From Proruminimicrobium sp964487915 (GTDB taxonomy: Bacteria; Elusimicrobiota; Endomicrobiia; Endomicrobiales; Endomicrobiaceae), in NCBI GenBank assembly GCA_964487915.1, contig CAZASN010000001.1, positions 62,001 through 126,000 of the forward strand: a DNA stretch of 64,000 nt, given 5' to 3'. The position numbers were made by a program, and so were the translations under genes. This document shows, piece after piece, positions 8,326-14,928 of the stretch. Numbering within the stretch: the stretch's first letter is position 1; each line of letters opens with the position of its first letter. The notes beneath the pieces are model-generated. The model searched no databases. It worked only from the letters and a program-made list of their open reading frames with translations, and was not told where the DNA came from.

Positions 8326-9603
8326 CTATTTTATCGGATTTAATTTTAGAGTGTTTGTTGATTTTTTTACTTCCGGAACGGGCTGTTCAATCTGTATTTT
8401 ATCAAGGTCTGCCAATTCAATTTTTTTACGCATTTCAAAAAAATCTTTGTCCTGTCCCGATAAAGTAATAGATGGGGGAGTTTTCATTTTAAGGAAATTA
8501 AAAAATTTGCCGTTGTTTTTTATTCTGAAATCAAGATGAGGGCCTGTCGCGGTGCCTGTCATTCCTACGTAACCTATAAGCTGTCCCTGTTTTACCTTGG
8601 CGCCTCTTTTAATGCCTTTGGCGTATCTTGACAGATGTCCGTAATAAGTTTCATAACCGTTAGGATGCCTGATGATTATTAAATTGCCGTATCCGCCGGA
8701 TCTTTGCGATTTTTTAACGGTTCCGTCCGCTACGGACGAAACGGGAGTTCCAGTCGGAGCGGCGTAATCTATGCCTTCATGTGGCCTGTAATATTTTAAA
8801 ATCGGATGATATCGTTTTTTGCTGAAAAAAGAACTTATGCGCGTAAACTGCAAAGGAGCTTTTAAAAAGGCTTTTTTCATTGAATGTCCGTTTTCGTCAA
8901 AATAAGCTTCGTCGCCTTTTAAATTTTTATAAAGAATAGCTGTATACGAACTGGTTCCCATCGTATATTGACCGGCTAAAATTTTTGAAGATATTATCGT
9001 ATGCGTTTTTTCAACGATGTCCACTTCGTAAATTATTTTAAATGTGTCGCCTTTTCTTACTTCGGTTACGAAGTCTATCTTTGACTCAAAAATATCGGCA
9101 AAAGCCATTATCGCGTCGGGCTTGATTTTTTGCAGAGACATTGCTTCCCAAAGCGAATTTTCTATCGTTCCGGAAGCCGTAAGCGTTTGTTTTGAGGTCT
9201 GCAAATCTATTTTATTGCAGGTTACGGCGTTATCGCTTGATTTTTTTAACGAATAATAGCAGACGTCCTGCGGGAAATAATTAAAATCAGTCCAGCTGGA
9301 ATCAGAATACGTTATTTCATAATAATCGTTGGGTTTGCATTTGTTTATGTCTATTAAATTTCCGAGATTTTTCATGATAAGCGCGACATCCTGTTCGGTC
9401 AGACGCGTCTGTTTAAACGTGTTGATAAAAATATCTCCGTAGTTGAAAAGCACGGTTTGGATTTCATGCATCGGGAACATATTCTGTTTTGTCGCGGAAG
9501 CGGGCTGTTGTTCGGTCAGGAATTCGTCCTGTTTATTTGTTGAACATCCGCAGAAAATAAAAAACAACGCAGAAAGCAGATAAAAATGGATTTTGGTTTT
9601 CAT
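8326..9603 (-). CDS. M23-family peptidoglycan metalloendopeptidase, probable lipoprotein
   Basis: 425 aa from ATG 9603, chosen because it begins a lipoprotein signal (MKTKIHFYLLSALFFIFCGC); the open frame runs further upstream but without a signal. The C-terminal lysostaphin-type domain contains the HEGIDYAAPTGTPV (H-x3-D) and GYETYYGHLS motifs and ends with TGPHLDFRI. The last motif is normally HLH, so the second zinc-site His is replaced by Asp. A middle domain probably positions the enzyme, as in MepM/ShyA-like proteins. It should cleave peptide cross-links during cell-wall growth. It is divergent from ilvB with its own promoter. Confidence 0.85.
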   Translation of the reverse strand: MKTKIHFYLLSALFFIFCGCSTNKQDEFLTEQQPASATKQNMFPMHEIQTVLFNYGDIFINTFKQTRLTEQDVALIMKNLGNLIDINKCKPNDYYEITYSDSSWTDFNYFPQDVCYYSLKKSSDNAVTCNKIDLQTSKQTLTASGTIENSLWEAMSLQKIKPDAIMAFADIFESKIDFVTEVRKGDTFKIIYEVDIVEKTHTIISSKILAGQYTMGTSSYTAILYKNLKGDEAYFDENGHSMKKAFLKAPLQFTRISSFFSKKRYHPILKYYRPHEGIDYAAPTGTPVSSVADGTVKKSQRSGGYGNLIIIRHPNGYETYYGHLSRYAKGIKRGAKVKQGQLIGYVGMTGTATGPHLDFRIKNNGKFFNFLKMKTPPSITLSGQDKDFFEMRKKIELADLDKIQIEQPVPEVKKSTNTLKLNPIK

Positions 9604-9631
9604 ATAGTTATTTAAATTTTTACTGAGAATG

Positions 9632-9660
9632 ATATTACAAAATAATCTTTTTTTTTTCAA
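9632..9660 (-). promoter_or_regulatory. sigma70-type promoter of the M23 gene
   Basis: On the minus strand, TTGAAA (9655-9660), a 17-nt spacer and TAATAT (9632-9637), about 30 nt before ATG 9603. Confidence 0.55.
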
Positions 9661-9694
9661 TAAATTTATATACGTAATAAATTTAATATTCATA

Positions 9695-9723
9695 TTGGCT
9701 TGAATTGTTAAAAATGGTATAAT
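9695..9723 (+). promoter_or_regulatory. sigma70-type promoter of ilvB
   Basis: TTGGCT (9695-9700), a 17-nt spacer and TATAAT (9718-9723). AGAGG lies just before the ilvB ATG at 9781. No leader-peptide attenuator was seen in the short leader. Confidence 0.6.
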
Positions 9724-9780
9724 CTTTAAATATGCAATGATACAATGGAGTATTAAGAATTTTTGTTCAGAGGTAGAAAG

Positions 9781-11508
9781 ATGAAAGAAATGACGGGTTC
9801 GGAAATTTTTGTTGAAAGTTTATTAAGAGAAAATGTTGAAGTCGTGTTCGGTCTTCCCGGCGGAGCGCTGCTTCCCATTTTTGATAAAATACACGGTTCA
9901 AAATTAAAATTTGTGTTGGCTAAACACGAACAGGGTGCTTCCCACATGGCCGACGGTTTTGCAAGGGCGACCGGAAAAACCGGCGTTTGTCTTGCGACTT
10001 CGGGGCCGGGAGCCACAAATATCGTTACCGGTCTTGCGACCGCTTACATGGATTCAATACCGATGGTTGCATTTACCGGACAGGTTGCGACTTCTTTGAT
10101 AGGAAACGATGCTTTTCAGGAAGCCGATACTACCGGAATCACAAGACCTGTAACAAAACATAATTTTTTGGTCAAAGACGTTAAAGAACTTGCAAAAACG
10201 ATCAGACAGGCTTTTCATATCGCAAAAACAGGAAGACCCGGACCGGTATTGGTTGATATTCCCGTTGATGTTCAAAGGGCGAAATGTAAATTTGTATGGG
10301 AAGACGTAGTTGAGATCCGCTCGTATAAACCTAATTATGAAGGGCATAAAGGCCAGATAAAGAAAGCTTCCGAAGCGATAAATCAGAGTAAAAAACCTAT
10401 TTTGTATATAGGCGGAGGAGTTATAAGTTCAAATGCGCAGGCTGAAATTATGGAACTTGCCAAAAAGGCAAATATCCCCGTAACTTCAACTCTTCTTGCT
10501 CTGGGGGCTTTTCAGGGAGACGAAAAACTTAATCTCGGAATGCTTGGAATGCACGGGACATATTGCGCGAATATGGCGATGCAAAACAGCGATTTGATTA
10601 TAAGCGTAGGTTCAAGGTTTGACGACAGATGCACGGGCAAAGTATGCGGTTTTGCCCCGAACGCAAAAATTGTCCATATTGATATTGATCCTACTTCAAT
10701 TTCTAAAATAGTTGACGTTGATATTCCGGTTGTAGGCGATGCGAAAACGATTCTTACGGAATTGAACAAAACGGTGGAAAATAAAGAAAATAAACAATGG
10801 CTGTCCGATATTGCAAAATGGAAACATGAAGTTCCGTTACAGTATGATAATTCAAAAGGATTAAAACCGCAGTATATAATTGAAAAACTATCGGAAATTA
10901 CAAAAGGCGAAGCTATTGTTGTTACCGAAGTAGGACAGCATCAGATGTGGGCTGCCCAGTATTATAAAGCGTCGGCTTCAAGAAATTTTTTAAGTTCAGG
11001 CGGGCTTGGCACGATGGGGTTCGGATTTCCTGCAGGTATCGGCGCTAAGGTCGCATGTCCCAAAAAAGAAGTCGTTGTTCTGGCAGGCGACGGTTCGTTT
11101 CAGATGAACATACAGGAGCTTGCTACGGCGGCGTTATACGGCATTAACGTAAAAATATTTATTTTAAATAACCAGTATTTGGGAATGGTAAGACAATGGC
11201 AGGAAATGTTTTACGGCAAGAGATATTCTCATACTTGTTTAAGCAAATCCAAATCATGTCCGGAAATATGCAATACTCCGAACAAAAACTGTCCGGTTTA
11301 TGTTCCAGATTTTATTAAACTGGCAGAGGCCTACGGCGCCCGCGCAGTAAGAATCACCGATTCAAAAGACGTTGAAAAGGAAATTAAAAACGCTCTGGCG
11401 TTTAACGGATTATATTTGGTTGAGTTTATGGTTGACAGAGAAGAAAATGTGCTTCCGATGGTTCCGGCGGGGGCGAATCTGGACGAAGTTATAACACGCT
11501 TAGCGTAA
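9781..11508 (+). CDS. ilvB: acetolactate synthase, large (catalytic) subunit
   Basis: 575 aa from ATG 9781; AGAGG precedes it, and an upstream frame-open codon at 9763 lacks one. It is a ThDP enzyme that condenses pyruvate to acetolactate in branched-chain amino-acid synthesis. The N-terminal PYR domain has VFGLPGGALLP, HEQGASHMADGFARATG and the SGPGATN motif. The C-terminal PP domain has GDGSFQMNIQEL and NNQYLGMVRQWQE. Between YGKRYSHT and VPDFIKLAEAYGA there is an extra Cys-rich stretch (C486, C493, C497, C504) that I do not expect in standard IlvB. No ilvN/ilvH or ilvC is adjacent. Confidence 0.93.
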   Translation: MKEMTGSEIFVESLLRENVEVVFGLPGGALLPIFDKIHGSKLKFVLAKHEQGASHMADGFARATGKTGVCLATSGPGATNIVTGLATAYMDSIPMVAFTGQVATSLIGNDAFQEADTTGITRPVTKHNFLVKDVKELAKTIRQAFHIAKTGRPGPVLVDIPVDVQRAKCKFVWEDVVEIRSYKPNYEGHKGQIKKASEAINQSKKPILYIGGGVISSNAQAEIMELAKKANIPVTSTLLALGAFQGDEKLNLGMLGMHGTYCANMAMQNSDLIISVGSRFDDRCTGKVCGFAPNAKIVHIDIDPTSISKIVDVDIPVVGDAKTILTELNKTVENKENKQWLSDIAKWKHEVPLQYDNSKGLKPQYIIEKLSEITKGEAIVVTEVGQHQMWAAQYYKASASRNFLSSGGLGTMGFGFPAGIGAKVACPKKEVVVLAGDGSFQMNIQELATAALYGINVKIFILNNQYLGMVRQWQEMFYGKRYSHTCLSKSKSCPEICNTPNKNCPVYVPDFIKLAEAYGARAVRITDSKDVEKEIKNALAFNGLYLVEFMVDREENVLPMVPAGANLDEVITRLA

Positions 11509-11536
11509 TTTTTATAGCGGCTTTAATATTTTGCTT

Positions 11537-11625
11537 ACAATTTTGAAACGCAAGAACTCATGTACTCCTTACGGAAAATGTACACTTCGTTCTTGCGTTT
11601 CTTCATTTCAGCTAAAATCTTAAAG
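11537..11625 (-). repeat. palindromic intergenic repeat, copy A
   Basis: In the 327-bp gap between ilvB and yraN. Arms GAAACGCAAGAAC (11545-11557) and GTTCTTGCGTTTC (11589-11601) are perfectly complementary. The inner part has CATGTAC...ATGTACA around TCCTTACGGA. It is flanked by CAATTTTG and the tail TTCATTTCAGCTAAAATCTT. It is the best-preserved copy together with the one at 27267. Confidence 0.8.
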
Positions 11626-11660
11626 CCTTGATATTGAAATTTTGAAGTCTTTAAAAGACA

Positions 11661-11692
11661 AAAAAGTTCTAAAAATTTTTTTAGAACTTTTT
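11661..11692. terminator. bidirectional terminator between ilvB and yraN
   Basis: A perfect 12-bp stem, AAAAAGTTCTAA (11661-11672) and TTAGAACTTTTT (11681-11692), with A- and T-rich flanks on both sides. It suits termination of the convergent ilvB (+) and yraN (-) transcripts. Confidence 0.75.
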
Positions 11693-11725
11693 TTATTTTA
11701 CTACCGAATCTTAGAGTTTCTTTAT

Positions 11726-11764
11726 TCGCTCTTGCGATATTTCGTTTCACTAAAAATCTTAAAG
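11726..11764 (-). repeat. partial copy of the palindromic repeat (A')
   Basis: Contains only the right half: CGCTCTTGCGATATTTCG followed by TTTCACTAAAAATCTTAAAG. The left arm is missing, so no hairpin can form. The arm sequence equals that of the complete copy at 27267. Confidence 0.65.
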
Positions 11765-11780
11765 TTTTTCAATATGTGTT

Positions 11781-11819
11781 TCGTTATTGCATTTCTTCAT
11801 TTCAGCTAAAATCTTAAAG
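11781..11819 (-). repeat. partial copy of the palindromic repeat (A'')
   Basis: A half copy: CGTTATTGCATTTC and then TTCATTTCAGCTAAAATCTT, the same tail as copy A. With copies A and A' it fills most of the 11509-11835 gap, which holds no other gene I can support. Confidence 0.6.
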
Positions 11820-11835
11820 CCTTTCAATAATAAAA

Positions 11836-12198
11836 TCAAAAATAATATTTTGAAGTTTTTGGGGAAAAGGCGTTTTTGATATGTTCGGTTTCGTCGTTGC
11901 ATATTGCAATAACGTCAAAACGGAAGTCGCTTTCAATATTGTTTTGTTTTAAGTAGAACAACGCCGTTTTTATGATTTTATTTTGTTTTTGAATTGTTAC
12001 AAATTCCGCTGGGGTTCCGAATTCTTTTGACTGTCTGTATTTTACTTCAACAAAAACAAGAGTTTTTTTGTCTTTGGCTATAATATCAATTTCGCCGATT
12101 TTTAAGCGGTAATTTTGCTCTATTATTTTATATCCTGATTTTTTCAGATATTGAACCGCGGCTTCTTCATAATTTTTGCCTATATCTGTTTTTAACAT
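11836..12198 (-). CDS. yraN: YraN/UPF0102 family endonuclease-like protein
   Basis: 120 aa, normal for the family. It has GKNYEEAAVQYLKKSGYKIIEQNYR, then GEIDIIAKD and LVFVEVKYRQSKEFG. The E-x-D...E-x-K arrangement is the PD-(D/E)xK nuclease core. The cellular role of YraN is not firmly established; it commonly travels with rnhB, as here (7 nt after it). It is the last gene of the rpsP operon and ends before the repeat-filled gap. Confidence 0.85.
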   Translation of the reverse strand: MLKTDIGKNYEEAAVQYLKKSGYKIIEQNYRLKIGEIDIIAKDKKTLVFVEVKYRQSKEFGTPAEFVTIQKQNKIIKTALFYLKQNNIESDFRFDVIAICNDETEHIKNAFSPKTSKYYF

Positions 12199-12204
12199 AA
12201 TAAA

Positions 12205-12816
12205 TTATGATAGTTTTATAAAGTCTTTTACGGGAGCAAATGTTTTTCTGTGTATTTCACAGGGACCGTATTGCTTAATGCATTCAATATGTTTTTTTGT
12301 GCCGTATCCTTTATGGTCTTCAAACAGATACTGCGGAAACTCTTTGGCGTATTGATACATCAGCCTGTCTCTTGTGACTTTTGCAAGTATTGAGGCGCAG
12401 GCGATACACGCGCTTTTCGCGTCTCCGTCAACAATAGCTTCCTGATTTATATCTAAATCCGGAATTTTATGATTGCCGTCAACCAAAATTATTTCGGGCT
12501 TAATTTTAAGGCTTGATACCGCGTTTTTCATGGCAAGAAAAGTCGCTTCTAAAATATTTATGCTGTCAATAACTTTATTGTCAACGGTTGCTATACCGTA
12601 AGCCGCCGCTTTTTGTGTTATGATTTCAAACAGTTCGTTTCTTTTTTTTTCGGTAAGTTTTTTTGAATCGTTTACGCCGTCAATGACGAGCCCTTTTGGA
12701 AGTATAACTGCGGCCGCTACGACCGGACCTGCTAAAGGACCCCGCCCCGCCTCGTCAACTCCCGAGACAAAACTGAGTCCTTTATCGTAATATAATTTGT
12801 CAAAAAGAAAAATAAT
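12205..12816 (-). CDS. rnhB: ribonuclease HII, non-canonical start
   Basis: The reading frame opens after the rplS stop (TAA 12828-12826) and encodes a full-length RNase HII. It has VSGVDEAGRGPLAGPVVAAA near the N-terminus, then NDSKKL, DGDAKSACIACASILAKVTRD and a C-terminal YEF-like DHKGYGTKKH. Catalytic acids are seen in DEAGRG, VDG and GDAKS. No ATG, GTG or TTG lies in frame between the upstream stop and DEAGRG. The first in-frame Met (12531) is about 95 residues in and would delete the active site. The best candidate start is ATT at 12816, after GGGAAAT, with coupling to rplS. About 203 aa. RNase HII removes ribonucleotides from DNA. Confidence 0.85.
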   Translation of the reverse strand: MIFLFDKLYYDKGLSFVSGVDEAGRGPLAGPVVAAAVILPKGLVIDGVNDSKKLTEKKRNELFEIITQKAAAYGIATVDNKVIDSINILEATFLAMKNAVSSLKIKPEIILVDGNHKIPDLDINQEAIVDGDAKSACIACASILAKVTRDRLMYQYAKEFPQYLFEDHKGYGTKKHIECIKQYGPCEIHRKTFAPVKDFIKLS

Positions 12817-12825
12817 ATTTCCCGT

Positions 12826-13221
12826 TTACTGTATTGTTGCCGGTGCCTGTTCTGCCGCTGCCGCTTCTTCCTGCTGTTTCGCCTGCATTTCTGAAATTCT
12901 TGCGGCTTTACCTGAAAGGTTTCTAAGGTAATAAAGTTTTGCTCTTCTTACTTTACCGGTTTTTACAACTTCTATTTTATCAATTCTCGGTGAATGGATA
13001 GGGAATATTCTTTCAACTCCTACGCCGAAAGAAATCTTTCTTACCGTAAAAGTTTCCGAAAGGCCGGAACCTTTTCTCTGAATTACGACGCCTTCAAAAA
13101 TCTGTATTCTTTCATTTCCGCCTTCAACGACTTTAAAATGAACTTTTACAGTGTCGCCTGATTTAAACTGTACCTTTACGTCTTTTTTCTGACTGGCTTC
13201 TACATGTGCTATAAGTGACAT
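12826..13221 (-). CDS. rplS: 50S ribosomal protein L19
   Basis: 131 aa. The core matches L19 at the 30S-50S interface: GDTVKVHFKVVEGG, RIQIFEGVVIQRKG, GVGVERIFPIHSP and RRAKLYYLR. After the usual end there is an Ala/Gln/Glu-rich tail of about 20 residues (QQEEAAAAEQAPATIQ) not found in most L19s. It belongs to the rpsP-trmD-rplS operon. Its stop lies in the same frame as the downstream rnhB and about 10 nt before its probable start. Confidence 0.95.
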   Translation of the reverse strand: MSLIAHVEASQKKDVKVQFKSGDTVKVHFKVVEGGNERIQIFEGVVIQRKGSGLSETFTVRKISFGVGVERIFPIHSPRIDKIEVVKTGKVRRAKLYYLRNLSGKAARISEMQAKQQEEAAAAEQAPATIQ

Positions 13222-13236
13222 TTTGCTGCTCCTCTA

Positions 13237-13935
13237 TTATTTTAATAAGTCAGGTCTTCTTTTTTTAGTTCTTTCCAAAGCCTGTTCTTTACGCCATTTT
13301 TCTATATCAGAATGGTTCCCCGATAATAAAACTTCGGGAACTTTCATTTTTTTAAATTCCGCTGGTCTTGTATAATGCGGATAATCAAGAAGCCCGTTGT
13401 AAAACGAATCCTGTTGGACCGATAATTTATCCTGAACTACGCCAGGCAGCATTCTCGCGACTGAATCTATCAAAACCATTGCCGGAATTTCTCCGCCCGT
13501 TAAAACATAATCGCCGATTGATATTTCTTCGTCAACCCAGTTGATTATTCTTTCGTCTATACCTTCGTAATGGCCGCACAATAAAACAAGATGTTCATAT
13601 TTTGCAAGTTTTTTGACGATGCCCGTTTTTAATGTTTTACCCTGAGGGCTCATATAAATGACAAGCGGTTTTTTGAACGGATTTTTATATAAATGGTTCC
13701 GTTTTTTTATTCCGGCGCTTTTAAGCGCTTCGTAAACAGGTTCGGGTTTCATTACCATTCCCGGACCGCCGCCGAAAGGCCTGTCGTCAACTTTATTGTG
13801 TTTGTCTTTTGTAAAAGATCTTATATCTGTACAGCTTATATTTAAAATTTTTTTGTCCGCGGCTTTTGCCAAAAGACTGCAAGTCAAAGGTCCTTCAAAC
13901 ATTTTCGGGAATATAGTCAGAATATCAATCTTCAT
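13237..13935 (-). CDS. trmD: tRNA (guanine-N1)-methyltransferase
   Basis: 232 aa SPOUT (trefoil-knot) methyltransferase that makes m1G37 in tRNAs reading CNN codons. It prevents +1 frameshifting. Visible motifs are FGGGPGMVMKPEP, LLCGHYEGIDERI and SIGDYVLTGGE, which forms the AdoMet-binding knot, then RMLPGV and a C-terminal helical domain. The start overlaps the end of the short rimM gene by 11 nt. It occupies the conserved place between rimM and rplS. Confidence 0.95.
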   Translation of the reverse strand: MKIDILTIFPKMFEGPLTCSLLAKAADKKILNISCTDIRSFTKDKHNKVDDRPFGGGPGMVMKPEPVYEALKSAGIKKRNHLYKNPFKKPLVIYMSPQGKTLKTGIVKKLAKYEHLVLLCGHYEGIDERIINWVDEEISIGDYVLTGGEIPAMVLIDSVARMLPGVVQDKLSVQQDSFYNGLLDYPHYTRPAEFKKMKVPEVLLSGNHSDIEKWRKEQALERTKKRRPDLLK

Positions 13936-14224
13936 ATACTATGTAACCGGCGTATTCCAAAATATCGTCAATTTTGATTTTTGAGCCGTACATGCTTTCA
14001 TATCCATCGGGCAAAGTTACGAATATTTTTTTTCTTAAAATATTTACTTCCGTAACTATGCTTTTTAACGCCGGTATCAGAAGCTCTTCTTCCTGCGATT
14101 TTATAACCCAAATATCGTTTGACCCGGTCGTCATGACGTCTGATAAAAGACCCAGCTTGTTGCTTTTATTGTCGTAAACTTCAAAACCCAATATATCTTT
14201 AATTTTCCACTTCAAATCTGTCAT
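13925..14224 (-). CDS. rimM: truncated RimM: PRC-barrel domain only
   Basis: 99 aa. RimM normally has an N-terminal RimM beta-barrel (about 80-90 residues) that contacts S19 and a C-terminal PRC barrel. Here the protein starts at the PRC barrel (DILGFEVYDNKSNKLGLLSDV, then DIWVIKSQEEELLIPALKSIV). The upstream 1 nt gap and khpA leave no room for the missing half in any frame. Synteny (khpA-rimM-trmD) supports the identity. Either ribosome maturation here needs only the PRC part, or the protein has another role. Sequence similarity outside the PRC domain cannot be judged. Confidence 0.7.
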   Translation of the reverse strand: MTDLKWKIKDILGFEVYDNKSNKLGLLSDVMTTGSNDIWVIKSQEEELLIPALKSIVTEVNILRKKIFVTLPDGYESMYGSKIKIDDILEYAGYIVYED

Positions 14225-14225
14225 A

Positions 14226-14456
14226 TTACTCTACTATTTCAACATTTGTTCTTTTGTCAAGTTTGGCTGATGCAGAATTTACTATTATTCTTATGGCTTT
14301 TATTATTCTGCCTTCTTTTCCGATAATTTTTCCTCTGTCGCTTTCGGCGACTTTAAGTTCCAATATTGTTGATTTTTCTCCGGCAACTTCATTTATTTCA
14401 ACCTGTTCCGGATTATCAACAAGAGCCTTTGCTATATAAAGAATCAAATCTTTCAT
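14226..14456 (-). CDS. khpA: KH-domain RNA-binding protein KhpA
   Basis: 76 aa, one type-II KH domain with the GxxG loop in DRGKIIGKEGRIIKAIR. KhpA is a small RNA chaperone, encoded between rpsP and rimM in many bacteria, that works with KhpB in some Firmicutes. No KhpB (Jag) gene is in the window. The gene lies 28 nt after rpsP and 1 nt before the rimM-like gene, so it is clearly operonic. Confidence 0.9.
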   Translation of the reverse strand: MKDLILYIAKALVDNPEQVEINEVAGEKSTILELKVAESDRGKIIGKEGRIIKAIRIIVNSASAKLDKRTNVEIVE

Positions 14457-14484
14457 TAGTCCTCCAAAATTAAACAGACTGCTT

Positions 14485-14730
14485 TTATCCGGCAGGTTGT
14501 TGTTTTTTTACTAAAGAAGCAACCGTATCCGAAGCCTGCGCGCCGGTTTTTACCCAGTATTCAAACCTGTCCATTTTAATGTTAAGTTTGTTTTCAGTAA
14601 GCAACGGATCATACTGCCCGAGTATTTCTATAGGCTTTCCGTTTCTTTTTGCTCTTTGGTCTATGGCAACCACTCTGTAGTAAGGTCTTTTTGGTCTTCC
14701 GATTCTCTGTAAACGAATCCTCACGCTCAT
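14485..14730 (-). CDS. rpsP: 30S ribosomal protein S16
   Basis: 81 aa. It is recognised by MSVRIRLQRIGRPKRPYYRV, IEILGQYDP and RFEYWVKTGAQASDTVASLVKK. S16 is an early-binding protein needed for 30S assembly. It is the first gene of the minus-strand operon, with AAGGAGAC before ATG 14730 and a strong promoter upstream. Confidence 0.96.
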   Translation of the reverse strand: MSVRIRLQRIGRPKRPYYRVVAIDQRAKRNGKPIEILGQYDPLLTENKLNIKMDRFEYWVKTGAQASDTVASLVKKQQPAG

Positions 14731-14782
14731 CTTTTGTCTCCTTAAAAATAATACAACCCGCTTTTTGCAGGCTTAGAGAAGT

Positions 14783-14811
14783 ATTTTATATGTTTTTGCT
14801 TATTTTGTCAA
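14783..14811 (-). promoter_or_regulatory. promoter of the rpsP-trmD-rplS operon
   Basis: Minus strand: consensus TTGACA (14806-14811), a 17-nt spacer and TAAAAT (14783-14788). The leader is about 45 nt long. Confidence 0.75.
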
Positions 14812-14842
14812 TTACATTTATGAGGTTTGTTTTTTTGCCGAA

Positions 14843-14871
14843 AAAACGGAAATTTGTTAAAATTCCGTTTT
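14843..14871. repeat. inverted repeat upstream of giant gene 1
   Basis: AAAACGGAA (14843-14851) and TTCCGTTTT (14863-14871) with an 11-nt AT-rich loop. It lies between the divergent rpsP promoter and giant gene 1, about 58 nt before its ATG. It could be an operator, or a block to readthrough; no T-tract beyond the stem makes it a convincing terminator. No clear -35/-10 pair for giant gene 1 was recognised. Confidence 0.5.
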
Positions 14872-14928
14872 ACATTTTCTTTACAATTTTTTAATTTTAA
14901 AAAAACAATTTATTATTAATATTACGGT

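Noticed and set aside
11535..11750. 71-codon minus-strand frame between ilvB and yraN
   Set aside because: It runs through the palindromic repeat and the terminator hairpin, so it is explained by the repeat.
12205..12531. Short 108-aa rnhB starting at ATG 12531
   Set aside because: It lacks DEAGRG and NDSKKL; the same frame upstream supplies them, so this is only the C-terminal half.
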